Below are positions 9,469 through 18,221 of a stretch of 64,000 nt of DNA, piece after piece. The DNA lies in the NCBI RefSeq assembly GCF_003003255.1, contig NZ_PVTD01000007.1:1-64000 (forward strand), given 5' to 3'. Made by a program: the position numbers and the translations under genes. Within the stretch, counting starts at the first letter, position 1. Each line of letters opens with the position of its first letter. The stretch is from Aliiruegeria haliotis (lineage in GTDB: Bacteria; Pseudomonadota; Alphaproteobacteria; Rhodobacterales; Rhodobacteraceae). The notes beneath the pieces are model-generated. The model was not told the origin of the DNA. It was given only the letters and a program-made list of their open reading frames with translations, and ran no database searches.

Positions 9469-11088
9469 ATGGAAAGCTTTGATCACATCGTCGTCGGAGG
9501 CGGGGCGTCCGGATGCGTCGTCGCCGCCCGACTGGCGGAGGCAGGACACCGCACATTGCTACTGGAAGCGGGCCACTCACACCATCACCCCCTGCTCGAC
9601 ATGCCGCCGGGGATCTTCAAGCTTATCAACGGGTCGAAATACATGGTCCAGCACCAGGCGGTGCCACAGGCGCAGCTTGGCGGCCGCCAGCCCTATATCC
9701 CGCAGGGCAATGTGCTGGGCGGTGGATCGACGGTAAACGGGCAGGTCTACATGCGTGGCCGCCCGTCGGATTATGATCGTTGGGACGCGATTCTGCAGGG
9801 ATCGCAGGACTACGTGCCCTGGGATTTCGAAACCTGCCTGCCGGTCTTCACCGGCATGGAGGACAACAACCGCCTGCTCAATCGATACCATGGCACCGGC
9901 GGACCGCTCAAAGTCTCCGATCCGGGTCATATCGAACCCGCCTCCCGCTGGTGGGTGCAGGCGGTGCAGGCGATGGGCGAGCCTTTCAACACCGATTTCT
10001 GCGGCGAGAGCCAGCGGGGAGCTGGCTACTATCAGTTCATGAACCGCGACGGGAAACGCTCCTCGGCGGCCTATTCCCATGTCGAGCCGCTCAGGAACAA
10101 CCCGAACCTGACCGTGAAGCTGCAATCCCCGGTGCACCGCGTGGTTGTCGAGAAAGGTCGCGCGGTTGGCGTGACCTACGCAGACAAGAGCGGCGTGGTA
10201 CAGGAAGTGCGCGCCGAGGGCGAAGTGATCGTGACCGCCGGCGCGTTGGTCACGCCCAAGATCCTGCTGCTTTCGGGCATTGGCGCTGCGGACCACCTGA
10301 ACGAGGTCGGCGTCGACGTCGTGCATGATCTGCCGGGCGTCGGCGCAACGCTCATCGACCATGCCGAAGTGCCCATCACAGCCTATTTCAACGGGCGCCA
10401 TGGCTACCACAAGCAGGGCGAAGGCTGGCGGATGCTGCTCAACGGCCTGCAATTCATGCTCTTCGGAACCGGCCGTGTCTGCTCCACCGGCGTGGAATGC
10501 GGCGCGTTCGTCAACCCGATCGACCGCGAGGCGGAACCGACCATCCAGACCTTCTGCGTCAACATGGTCTATATCGACCGGGACGCCCAGGACCTGGTCG
10601 AGAACCGGCCCGGCGTGACCGTCGCGACCTCGGTGATCCAACCCAAATCGAAGGGCTGGCTGCGGCTTGCCTCGAGCGACCCGAAAGACATGCCACTGGT
10701 GAACCCCAACATGCTGAGCCATGAAGACGACATGACGATGATGGTCGAGGGCCAGAAGTTCTTCTGCGAGGTCTTCAACCAGGACCCCCTGCGCTCGCGG
10801 ATCAAGGAAGTGGTGCTACCGAGCCCGGAGACGTTGAAGTCGGATGCCGCGATTGCCGAACACTGCCGGCGATTTGCCAAGACCGGCTATCACCCCTGCT
10901 GCACCGCCCCGATGGGCCATGACAACGACCCCCTGGCCGTTCTCGACCCCCGGCTTCGGGTGCGCGGCATCGAGGGCCTGCGGGTCTGCGACATGTCGGC
11001 CACGCCCTACATCACCGCCGGCAACACCAACGCCCCGGCGATGATGATCGCAGATCGCTGCGCCGACATGATTCTCGGCAATATCTGA
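9469..11088 (+). CDS. GMC-family FAD-dependent oxidoreductase (alcohol/choline dehydrogenase-like)
   Basis: A 539-residue glucose-methanol-choline oxidoreductase that oxidises an alcohol using bound FAD. The N-terminal ADP-binding motif is VVGGGASGCVVAARLAEAG with LLLEAG, and the family signature GNVLGGGSTVNGQVYMRG is near residue 80. The C-terminal active-site region has the histidine of HPCCTAPMG and the asparagine of AGNTNAPAMM at the usual second catalytic position. The frame is open upstream to 9262, but the ATG at 9469 follows GGAGG and overlaps no conserved sequence. It is co-transcribed with the GntR gene. Substrate unknown. Confidence 0.88.
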   Translation: MESFDHIVVGGGASGCVVAARLAEAGHRTLLLEAGHSHHHPLLDMPPGIFKLINGSKYMVQHQAVPQAQLGGRQPYIPQGNVLGGGSTVNGQVYMRGRPSDYDRWDAILQGSQDYVPWDFETCLPVFTGMEDNNRLLNRYHGTGGPLKVSDPGHIEPASRWWVQAVQAMGEPFNTDFCGESQRGAGYYQFMNRDGKRSSAAYSHVEPLRNNPNLTVKLQSPVHRVVVEKGRAVGVTYADKSGVVQEVRAEGEVIVTAGALVTPKILLLSGIGAADHLNEVGVDVVHDLPGVGATLIDHAEVPITAYFNGRHGYHKQGEGWRMLLNGLQFMLFGTGRVCSTGVECGAFVNPIDREAEPTIQTFCVNMVYIDRDAQDLVENRPGVTVATSVIQPKSKGWLRLASSDPKDMPLVNPNMLSHEDDMTMMVEGQKFFCEVFNQDPLRSRIKEVVLPSPETLKSDAAIAEHCRRFAKTGYHPCCTAPMGHDNDPLAVLDPRLRVRGIEGLRVCDMSATPYITAGNTNAPAMMIADRCADMILGNI

Positions 11089-11182
11089 CGGACAGGCGCT
11101 TCGCGCGACACAGACGATTCCGCATGCATCGCCCCGATGGAATTGTCGGGGGCAGGAGGTCGCACGATTTTCGCAATCCAAT

Positions 11183-11195
11183 TTGGTTCTACCAA
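11183..11195. promoter_or_regulatory. FCD/GntR-type operator upstream of TRAP operon, site 1
   Basis: TTGGTTCTACCAA has perfect TTGGT/ACCAA arms around three bases, the same architecture as the site at 8547 in front of the aldehyde dehydrogenase. It probably binds the GntR protein encoded at 8711. Confidence 0.72.
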
Positions 11196-11299
11196 GAATA
11201 AGCGGATTCCTGATTTTCTCACGACCAAGGGCCATAATACCGCCGCTTTCCGCAAAAATTCTTGACTTTCGTCGCATACTTTGGGAAACCTGCGGAAGA

Positions 11300-11310
11300 T
11301 GGTCATACCA
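11300..11310. promoter_or_regulatory. FCD/GntR-type operator upstream of TRAP operon, site 2
   Basis: TGGTCATACCA has TGGT/ACCA arms around a three-base centre. It is a slightly shorter relative of the sites at 8547 and 11183 and lies about 200 bases before the TRAP binding-protein start. Confidence 0.62.
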
Positions 11311-11507
11311 AATGGGAGGGTGACACGCGAAAATCCGCACCGCGACATGCCTGGGAGGGTTGCGCGGTACAGCGAAGGGTTTGCCCGTCTTTCCTCCTCT
11401 CACCGGAATGGCTCCATCTCCTGAACCGACACGGCTCACAGTCCCGTCGCACCTGCCGCGGGCCGACTTTCCGGAGCATCAGCTCCGTCTCAAAGGGAGT
11501 AGAACAG

Positions 11508-12497
11508 TTGAAACTCGACAAACTCATCAAGGGCATCGCCGTATCGGCCATGGCCGTCGCCGCGGCCACCGTGGCCAATGCCGCCGAAACGCTGAAGTTC
11601 GCGCATGTCTACGAAGTGAACCACCCGCTTCACATCGGCGCCGAGCAGGTTGCCAAGGAGGTCGAGGAAAAGACCGAGGGCCGTGTGACGATCAAGGTTT
11701 TCCCCGCCTCGTCGCTCGGCAAGGAGCTTGAGCTTTCCGAAGGCCTCTCCCTCGGAACGGTCGACATCATCTACACCGGCATCGGTTTCGTCTCCGCGTT
11801 CTATGCCCCGATCGGCATGGCCGACTACCCGTTCACGATGCGTGGTATGGAGCACTGGCGTGCCTATCGCGACAGCGAACTGTTCAAGGAGCAGTCGGCA
11901 AAGCTGTCCGAGAACATGAACGGCAACGTCGTCGCGGCGCTCAGCTACTACGGCTCGCGTCACGTGACCTCAAACAAGCCGATCCTGACGCCCGCCGACA
12001 TGGAGGGTTTGAAGATCCGCGTGCCGAACGCACCGGCCTACCTGATGTTCCCGCAGGCCACTGGCGCCAACCCGACCCCGATGGCCTTCTCCGAGGTCTA
12101 CCTTGCATTGCAACAGGGCGTCGTGGACGCGCAGGAAAACCCGCTCACCACGATCCAGGCCAAGAAGTTCTACGAAGTTCAGTCGAACATCAACCTGACC
12201 AGCCACATCATGAACTCGACCCTGACACTGGTCTCCAAGATGAAGCTCGACAAGCTGTCCGAAGGCGACCGCGAGATCCTGCTTCAGGCGCTCAAGGACA
12301 ATGCCGACTTCGTGACCGACACGATCGAAAAGGCTGAAGGCGAACTCGCCGGCTGGTTCGAGGAACAGGGCATCACCGTCAACGAGGTTGATCGCGGCCC
12401 GTTCATGGAAGCCGTGGCCCCCGCCCTGATGGGTGAAGGTCTGCCGTTCTCGAAGGAAGACTTCGAAGCCATGCAAGCCCTGCCCGGGAACAAGTAA
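11508..12497 (+). CDS. dctP: TRAP transporter solute-binding protein (DctP family)
   Basis: A 329-residue periplasmic binding protein. The signal peptide is clear (MKLDKLIKGIAVSAMAVAAA, cleavage after ANAA). DctP-family features follow: LKFAHVYEVNHPLHIGA at the mature N-terminus, the ligand-carboxylate-binding arginine in LKIRVPNAP near residue 170, and LQQGVVDAQENPLTTI near residue 205. No ATG fits; the start is TTG at 11508 with AAAGGGAG eight bases upstream. It captures an organic acid or related compound for the DctQM permease that follows. Confidence 0.88.
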   Translation: MKLDKLIKGIAVSAMAVAAATVANAAETLKFAHVYEVNHPLHIGAEQVAKEVEEKTEGRVTIKVFPASSLGKELELSEGLSLGTVDIIYTGIGFVSAFYAPIGMADYPFTMRGMEHWRAYRDSELFKEQSAKLSENMNGNVVAALSYYGSRHVTSNKPILTPADMEGLKIRVPNAPAYLMFPQATGANPTPMAFSEVYLALQQGVVDAQENPLTTIQAKKFYEVQSNINLTSHIMNSTLTLVSKMKLDKLSEGDREILLQALKDNADFVTDTIEKAEGELAGWFEEQGITVNEVDRGPFMEAVAPALMGEGLPFSKEDFEAMQALPGNK

Positions 12498-12510
12498 ATC
12501 CCGGCACATC

Positions 12511-12534
12511 CGCCCCCGGCACCTGCCGGGGGCG
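12511..12534 (+). other. Intercistronic stem-loop between dctP and dctQ
   Basis: CGCCCCCGGCA and TGCCGGGGGCG form a perfect 11-base-pair stem with a two-base loop, 14 bases after the dctP stop. No T-run follows. It probably stabilises the dctP message or limits read-through into dctQM. Confidence 0.62.
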
Positions 12535-12556
12535 ATTTCATCTGAAAGCAGGTTCC

Positions 12557-13111
12557 ATGCAAGACACGCACGAGAATTCCCGCCCGGAGCTCGACCTGAG
12601 CGAGATGGACACCGCCAGCGAAGATATCTCGGATGTCTCCTGGCTCGATGTCCCCGTCCTGGTCATCTTTGTCGTCCTGATCCTGATCGTCGCGACGCAG
12701 TTCTTCACCCGATACGTGCTCAACAATTCGCTCGGCTGGACCGAGGAAATGGCGCGATACCTCCTTATCATGCTCGGTTTCGTGGGCTCGGTGACATGCG
12801 TCCGCAAGGGCTCGCACATCTACCTGGAATTCTTCTACCGCTACGTCCCGCGCGGCGTCATCAAGCCGATGGCCCTGCTGGTGGAGGTCATCACCGGCCT
12901 TTTCTTCGGCTATATCGGGTATCTCGGACTGGCAATGATCGAGCGCACCTCGGGGCAGAAAATGATCACCGTGCCATGGCCCAAGGCCATCATCTGGTAC
13001 GTCGTCATGGCCGCCTGCGCGATGATGGTGCTCTACGTGATCCGCAATATCTACCGGCTCATCCAGACGGATGCCGACGAGGTTGCGCACAAGAAACTCG
13101 AAAACTTCTGA
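12557..13111 (+). CDS. dctQ: TRAP transporter small permease subunit (DctQ family)
   Basis: A 184-residue membrane protein with four hydrophobic segments and the DctQ core RYVLNNSLGWTEEMARYLL near residue 55, followed by FVGSVTCVRKGSHI. An N-terminal acidic tail of about 30 residues precedes the first segment, slightly longer than usual. It pairs with the large subunit encoded 13 bases downstream to form the sodium- or proton-driven TRAP permease. Confidence 0.88.
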   Translation: MQDTHENSRPELDLSEMDTASEDISDVSWLDVPVLVIFVVLILIVATQFFTRYVLNNSLGWTEEMARYLLIMLGFVGSVTCVRKGSHIYLEFFYRYVPRGVIKPMALLVEVITGLFFGYIGYLGLAMIERTSGQKMITVPWPKAIIWYVVMAACAMMVLYVIRNIYRLIQTDADEVAHKKLENF

Positions 13112-13124
13112 GGGCGGGCCCGAA

Positions 13125-14402
13125 ATGGAACTCACCATCATGTTCGTCACCCTTGCGGTGATGCTTGTCATCGGCGTGCCGGTCGCGGTGTCTCTCGGCC
13201 TCGCATCGCTGATCTACGTGCTCATGTCCGACCTGCCCGACGTGGTGGTCTTTCACAACATGACCAACGGGATCAACTCCTTCCCGCTGCTGGCAATTCC
13301 CTTCTTCATTCTTGCTGGCCACCTGATGAACACGGCCGGCATTACCACCAAGATCTTCAGCTTTGCCCGCGCGCTCGTCGGCTGGCTTCCCGGTGGCCTC
13401 GGGCATGTGAATGTCGGCGCCTCGGTGCTCTTTGCGGGCATGTCCGGCGCGGCCGTGGCCGATGCCGGCGGGCTTGGCAATGTCGAGATCAAGGCGATGC
13501 GCGATGCGGGCTACGACACCGACTTCTCGGTGGGTGTGACGGCCGCGTCCTCCACCATCGGCCCGATCATCCCGCCATCGCTGCCACTGGTGATCTATGG
13601 CGTGATGGCCTCGGTCTCGATCGGCGAATTGTTTGCCGCCGGCCTTGTGCCCGGGTTGCTGATGGCACTGTCGCTGATGATAATGGTTGCCTGGTACGCA
13701 CGGAGGCGGAACTACCCCAAGGACGACCGGTTCGAGCTTTGCCGCCTCTGGCAGACTTTCAAACAGGCCTTCCTGCCGCTTCTGACGCCGGGCATCATCA
13801 TCGGCGGCATCGTCACCGGTGCCTTCACCCCGACAGAGGCCGCCGTGGCCGCCGTGTTCTACGCGCTGTTTCTTGGACTCTTCGTCTACCGCTCGCTGTC
13901 GTTGCGCCACCTGATCCGCGTGTCCATCGACACGATCGAGACGACCGCCGCTATCCTGATGATCGTGGCCGCCGCCGCCATCTTCGCCTGGATCCTGACG
14001 GCCAATCAGGTTGCCGCCATCTTGGGCGACGCATTGCTGGGCGTGACCACCAACAAGGAAATGGTGCTGCTGATCATGATGGTCATGGTGCTGTTGATCG
14101 GGCTGTTCATGGAGACCATCGCGGCGATCACCATCCTCGTGCCGGTGTTGCTGCCCATCGCGGCGCAGGTTGGCATCGACCCGGTACACCTCGGCATCAT
14201 CGTCATCCTGAACCTGATGATCGGCTTGCTGACCCCACCCATCGGTATGGTCCTCTATGTGCTGGCCGAGGTCTCTGGCGTCAGCTTCGAGAAATGCGTG
14301 AAGGCAACGATGCCGTTCCTGGTGCCGCTGATCACCGTGTTGATGCTCATCGTGTTCTTCCCGAAACTGGCGCTGTTCCTGCCGGAACTTTTCTACCGCT
14401 AG
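13125..14402 (+). CDS. dctM: TRAP transporter large permease subunit (DctM family)
   Basis: A 425-residue inner-membrane protein with about a dozen membrane spans. DctM motifs are present: the early GVPVAVSLG, LFAGMSGAAVADAGGLG near residue 105, AASSTIGPIIPPSLPLVIYG near 142, and LTPPIGMVLYVL near 365. The open frame reads upstream to 13071, but the ATG at 13125 gives the canonical N-terminus. It ends the TRAP operon; a 9-base-pair hairpin follows 21 bases after the stop. Confidence 0.92.
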   Translation: MELTIMFVTLAVMLVIGVPVAVSLGLASLIYVLMSDLPDVVVFHNMTNGINSFPLLAIPFFILAGHLMNTAGITTKIFSFARALVGWLPGGLGHVNVGASVLFAGMSGAAVADAGGLGNVEIKAMRDAGYDTDFSVGVTAASSTIGPIIPPSLPLVIYGVMASVSIGELFAAGLVPGLLMALSLMIMVAWYARRRNYPKDDRFELCRLWQTFKQAFLPLLTPGIIIGGIVTGAFTPTEAAVAAVFYALFLGLFVYRSLSLRHLIRVSIDTIETTAAILMIVAAAAIFAWILTANQVAAILGDALLGVTTNKEMVLLIMMVMVLLIGLFMETIAAITILVPVLLPIAAQVGIDPVHLGIIVILNLMIGLLTPPIGMVLYVLAEVSGVSFEKCVKATMPFLVPLITVLMLIVFFPKLALFLPELFYR

Positions 14403-15009
14403 GCCAGAGACAGGCGAAAAAGCGACCTGCGGGGCAAACGCCTCCGCAGGTCACCATCCACCTTCGGAAAGACGCACGATCCGGGAACGCTTGGCAGGGC
14501 CACCTGACACGAGCCCCTGACGCCCAAATAGCCACGCCTTCCAACGTATTTGGACGAAGATGCCCACCTTGTCGGCCCACGCCACACAAGCGCGGCCACA
14601 GGCCCTGCAGGGAGAGCCCGTCTCCTCCCGGCGCATCGTCTGTTTTTTTCAATCCACAAGCGGAAAGCAGGCATCCCCGCTCCCCTGACAGCCGCAACCG
14701 ACATGGCGGGCGCCCAGTCTCTGCATTGCGGCCCGGACCTCCCCGACGACCTTTGGCTCCCGGATGCCGCGACAGGTCATCTCCGCGCTTTCCGGATCTC
14801 AAGATGATGGAAAGGTGGGCCAGTCACGGCCCCAAAAAGACGTCCGCGTTTCTGGCAAAGGTCGTTTCTGCGTGAGGCGCGGCGAGAACAGCGGGGATGG
14901 TCGACACCTCCATCCACCCAAGGCGGCATCTTCGATCTGCCATCGTCGCCGAACAGGATAAGCGAAGCGATCCGGGCTCAGCCACATCGCCAATTGCCAA
15001 TGCGCGGCA
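14403..15009. other. Non-coding spacer between TRAP operon and phnM
   Basis: About 600 bases without a convincing gene on either strand; the short open frames are arginine-rich and match nothing I recognise. Both flanking genes point into it (dctM from the left, phnM from the right). Because the phn operon next door is decayed, this may include a gene eroded beyond recognition. Confidence 0.5.
14424..14452 (+). terminator. Stem-loop after dctM, possible terminator
   Basis: GACCTGCGG and CCGCAGGTC form a perfect 9-base-pair stem with an 11-base loop, 21 bases after the dctM stop. The expected T-run is missing, so termination may be weak or the element may only protect the transcript end. Confidence 0.5.
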
Positions 15010-16224
15010 TCAACCGACCTGGACCCCACCTCGCCATACAGTGCGCACCACGGGCGTATCGCCCAGCGGGTGCACACGGACCAGATCCGCGACGCATCCC
15101 ACCTCGATACGACCCCGATCAGGCAGTTTCGCCGCCGACGCAGGGGTTGAGGTGACCGTATGCACCGCCTTCGGCAGATTGCTCCAGAGCCGGGACAGGT
15201 GCCATGTGGCGGCAATCAGCAGCGAGGGAGCGTAGTCCGACGACACGATATCGAGGAGGTCCGCTTCCGCCAGATCCCGGGCCGAGACATTGCCGGAATG
15301 AGACTGGCCCCGGACGAGGTTCGGTGCGCCCATGATGATCCGGATTCCCGCGTCGCGACAAGCTTGCGCCGCCTCCAGAGTTGTCGGGAACTCCGCCAGG
15401 TCAATCCCCATATCTCTTGAGTACCGGACCTGATCGCGGGTGGTGTCGTCGTGACTGGCAAGGGTCGCCCCAAGACGCCGCGCCTCGGACACCGTGGCCG
15501 CCTCGTGGTCTGCTCCGAACCGCTCCCGGCGCTCGACCTGCTCCTTGACATGGGTGTCGAATTCGGACCGGCCCATCCCGTATTTGCCCTCCAGATACAC
15601 CCGAAGCTTCGCGAGGTCGCGGAACTGCCGCTGACCCGGCGTGTGGTCCATCATGCTGACCAGACCGACGCGGTCTTCCGGGCCGAACTCGGCCAGTTCA
15701 TCGACCAGCGTGTCCGAACAGATCTCGGCCCGCAGGTGGATCATGTGACGGACCCGGAACACCCCCGCGGCGTTCAGCTCCAGCAGTTCGCTGGCGACAG
15801 CGCGGGCGTATTTTCGATAGTTCGAATCCGCCTTGACCACCGACCCCAATCGCAACGCGTCGAAAACGGTCGTGATCCCGCAGGATGCCATTTCGCCATC
15901 ATGCGCAAGAATGGCGCTGATATGTGGCATCTCGACCTTCGGGCGTGGCTGGATATGCCGTTCAAGGTTGTCGGTATGCAGTTCGACGAGCCCCGGGATC
16001 AGGATATCGCCCGCCGCGTCGATGGCTCCCGCCGGAACGGCATCGCCCTCCGACACGTCGACAATCCGGTCGCCCTGAACGTGAACCGCCCCGGGCATCA
16101 CGCGATCTTCCAGAACGATGCGCGCATTCGCGATGCAAAGCTCGCCCTGCTCCGGGTGGGGGCTGTCATTCCTTCGGGGCGCGGCGGCAAAGGGAGAGTT
16201 CATGTCAGTGTCCCATGTTGTCAT
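15010..16224 (-). CDS. phnM: PhnM, alpha-D-ribose 1-methylphosphonate 5-triphosphate diphosphohydrolase
   Basis: A 404-residue amidohydrolase-superfamily enzyme. In the C-P lyase pathway PhnM releases pyrophosphate from ribose methylphosphonate triphosphate. Metal-site and family motifs are intact: LVELHTDNLERH near residue 65, MMDHTPGQRQF near 185, LASHDDTT near 245 and SSDYAP near 340. The start at 16224 is chosen because ATG overlaps the TGA of the frame-2 end of phnN (ATGA); a second ATG seven codons later is possible. It is the only enzyme gene of this phn operon that looks fully intact, although its pathway partners upstream are wrecked, so its present role is unclear. Confidence 0.9.
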   Translation of the reverse strand: MTTWDTDMNSPFAAAPRRNDSPHPEQGELCIANARIVLEDRVMPGAVHVQGDRIVDVSEGDAVPAGAIDAAGDILIPGLVELHTDNLERHIQPRPKVEMPHISAILAHDGEMASCGITTVFDALRLGSVVKADSNYRKYARAVASELLELNAAGVFRVRHMIHLRAEICSDTLVDELAEFGPEDRVGLVSMMDHTPGQRQFRDLAKLRVYLEGKYGMGRSEFDTHVKEQVERRERFGADHEAATVSEARRLGATLASHDDTTRDQVRYSRDMGIDLAEFPTTLEAAQACRDAGIRIIMGAPNLVRGQSHSGNVSARDLAEADLLDIVSSDYAPSLLIAATWHLSRLWSNLPKAVHTVTSTPASAAKLPDRGRIEVGCVADLVRVHPLGDTPVVRTVWRGGVQVG

Positions 16225-16804
16225 CTTGCTGTGCCGTTGGCCGGCGAATGGGTCAAGGGCACCAACGGTGCCTTCAGGTGCAGAACGTCGAGGATCCGCA
16301 GGACGGTACCGTGCACTGGTCCGTCGTTCGAGACGGTGATCACCTTGATGTCGTCCCAAGGTGCAACGATGCTGCACGCAAATCGTCGTCCGATCGCTGC
16401 CGCATCCACCCGCCCCCCGCAATGAGCCGACGCGCAAGGAGCCGTGGCGAGACCGTGAGATGCAGCACGACCAGTTCGGGAACGGTGCAGGCGGCCAGTC
16501 CGAGCGCGTTTCTGGAAAGGTTGACGAGCATCATTGAACCCATCGCCACTCTCAGCCGCACATCGCCCGGGATGCCATAGTGCAACCCATGGGCTCGCCA
16601 AGTCAGGCAGAACGCACCGGCGGCCTCGCGGCGCTCAAACTTGGGCAGACTGACGGATCCGAAATCCTCACCGCCCAGCTTCGGGACGCCGGTGATCACC
16701 CGCCACACGAGGGCAAGGTCTGGGACAGCCTCCGACAGGGCCCGCATCACGGAGTCCTTGCCGACACCGGAGGGCCCGACAACTCCGATGAGCCGACCGC
16801 TCAT
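16221..16804 (-). pseudogene. phnN: phnN (ribose 1,5-bisphosphokinase) with frameshift
   Basis: The first frame (from the ATG at 16804) encodes a Walker A loop GVVGPSGVGKDSV and the PhnN-like FCLTWRAHGLHYGIP, then leaves register in a run of six G residues (plus-strand C run near 16412-16417). The second frame continues as GRVDAAAIGRRF and ends with VITVSNDGP, the expected PhnN C-terminus. Joined, the gene spans about 194 codons, the normal family length. One extra G in the run would restore the frame, so a single-base loss or a sequencing error are both possible. Its start overlaps the upstream remnant by ATGA and its frame-2 stop overlaps phnM by ATGA. Confidence 0.78.
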
Positions 16805-16992
16805 GCCGCCATGCCCGGCGCGAAGGCGGAGATCTCAACTCCACGGTCCGCAACCCGATCCCGCATGGCCTCATCGTGGGAAATACCCATGACTTCGCCG
16901 GGCCAGAGCGAGAGGCTGACGTCCCCGCCGCGGATTTGGTGGCCATTCCGCCGCCCGACCTTCCGAACATCGAGACGTAGCGTCACGGTCAT
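16801..16992 (-). pseudogene. Remnant fusion of phnK N-terminus and phnL C-terminus
   Basis: A 63-codon frame. Its first half (VTLRLDVRKVG, then GGDVSLSLWPGEVMG) resembles the opening of the C-P lyase ABC protein PhnK up to just before its Walker A loop. Its second half (ISHDEAMRDRVADRGVEISAF) resembles the extreme C-terminus of PhnL. The nucleotide-binding cores of both proteins are gone, consistent with one deletion joining the two genes. The ATG overlaps the phnJ remnant stop (ATGA) and the stop overlaps the phnN start (ATGA), so the original operon joints survive. A functional mini-protein cannot be excluded but no ATPase activity is possible. Confidence 0.72.
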
Positions 16993-17203
16993 TCATTTGC
17001 CTCCCTGGTTGGGCCGCCGCGCGCCCACTCTGCCCGGCGGCGCTCGCAATAGTCGGTGTCGCAGCATACAAACAACTGCCCGCCCGAGTCATCACCTCGT
17101 CGAGGCAGATGCCCTCCGCGCCAAAGCTCCCGAATCGATGGCGCCGGATCGTCCGCCTCGCCTGTTCGTCCACAGAAGTAGAATTGCCACTCTGTCCGGT
17201 CAT
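16989..17203 (-). pseudogene. Remnant of phnJ (C-P lyase radical enzyme), internally deleted and frameshifted
   Basis: The frame from the ATG at 17203 begins like PhnJ (TSVDEQARRTIRR matches the DEQTKRxIRR N-terminus), then jumps to the C-terminal part GAEGICLDEV. After a frameshift near 17090-17096 it resumes as DDSGGQLFVCCDTDYCERR, the PhnJ C-terminal cysteine motif. Roughly 200 residues including most of the catalytic domain are missing. Where intact PhnJ has C-x-x-C before GAEG, this sequence reads FGSF, so two iron-sulfur cysteines appear lost as well. The gene cannot make an active C-P lyase. Confidence 0.75.
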
Positions 17204-17229
17204 TCTGCGCCCTCCGGTGCCGGAACCGC

Positions 17230-18210
17230 TTAGCGGTGCTGCTTGCGGAATAGTTTAGGCTCCAGTTTGAAATCGACGTAGTGGGGCGGCGTGATAGGTT
17301 CGAGGATCCCCGCCGCCTCGAAGTTGCCGGAACGGCAAAGGCTACTCTCGGCATCTTGGGCGAACGCGCCGAGGTTGGCCTCCGCCAAGCCCTTCCATCG
17401 CAACGCCCAATCCATCCACGTGCCCGGGATCGCCGTGCGCTCGCATAGCCCGATGACGAGGCCATCGCCGCGCGCGACCTGCGGCGGCTCGGTCATAGCG
17501 CCCGCAAAATGTTTGACCGTCTCGCATTCGGTGACAGTGAATTCACCTATCTCGTTGGCAAGGCTCACTTCGGGGATCTCCGTTGCGACTGCGACCTTGC
17601 CGATCCTGAGTTCGCCCATGACGGCATGGCTGCGCGCACGTCCACGTTGCGTGGAACAGGCCAGATCAAGTTTGCTCCCCGCGTCCAGCGCCTTGTCGGC
17701 GTGCGGTCCAAGCGGCGCGCGGGTCAGGCTCGCCGGGGCAGCGCGCTCCTCCTCCGCCGAGCCCATCATGCCTCCGCGGTCCGGGAACACGGTGGCATGT
17801 GAGACCAAGCCTGCCGCCTTAACCTCAAGTCTCGCTGCCATTGGAACTCCGCCTTCGGCCGCCAGTCTGAAACCTGGACTCCGGTGCGTGCCGTCGAATG
17901 GCCGCCCGGGAGCCTGCCCGCCGGGAAAAACTTTGCAGGTTGCCGAAATCCGCCATGCGCAGTGCATCCGCGACGTACCTAACGGCTCGGAACAGCCAGA
18001 ACGCTGTGGGGTCGTGAGATAGGCGTAGATCGGGAGTTCCGCCTCGATCAGGTCGCCGCGAGCCCGCTTGATGGCAAGTGCCTCCAGATCCGGATCATGG
18101 AGCGAACCTTCGGCAATGCCCCGGTTGATTGCCCGCGTGGGCTGTTCGCGGGTCTGCCCTACCGAAAGCCGGGCATGAGCATTGTCGACAGCGCGTTTGC
18201 TGCAATTCAC
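17230..18210 (-). pseudogene. Degenerate phnI (C-P lyase core complex subunit)
   Basis: An uninterrupted 326-codon frame starting at GTG. PhnI signatures are recognisable but eroded: AVDNAHARL, EGSLHDPDLEALAIKRARG, WRISATCKVFPGGQ, then CSTQRGRARSHAVMGELRIG, EFTVTECETVKHF, TEPPQVARGDGLVIG and ITPPHYVDF. Intact PhnI is usually 350-380 residues; many normally invariant positions differ here (for example GDGLVIGLCERTAI where GYGLVFGQxERKAM is usual) and the central region does not align. Because the frame is open it could be a diverged gene, but the loss of phnG/H/J/K/L around it argues for an early-stage pseudogene. Confidence 0.7.
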
Positions 18211-18221
18211 CTAAATACTCA

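Larger units (their letters stand above)
11089..11507. other. Regulatory intergenic region upstream of the TRAP operon
   Basis: The 419 bases between the GMC gene and the TRAP binding protein show no credible gene. They hold two FCD-type palindromes (11183-11195 and 11300-11310), about 116 bases apart. No clear terminator follows the GMC gene and no unambiguous sigma-70 promoter could be picked out by eye. Confidence 0.6.
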
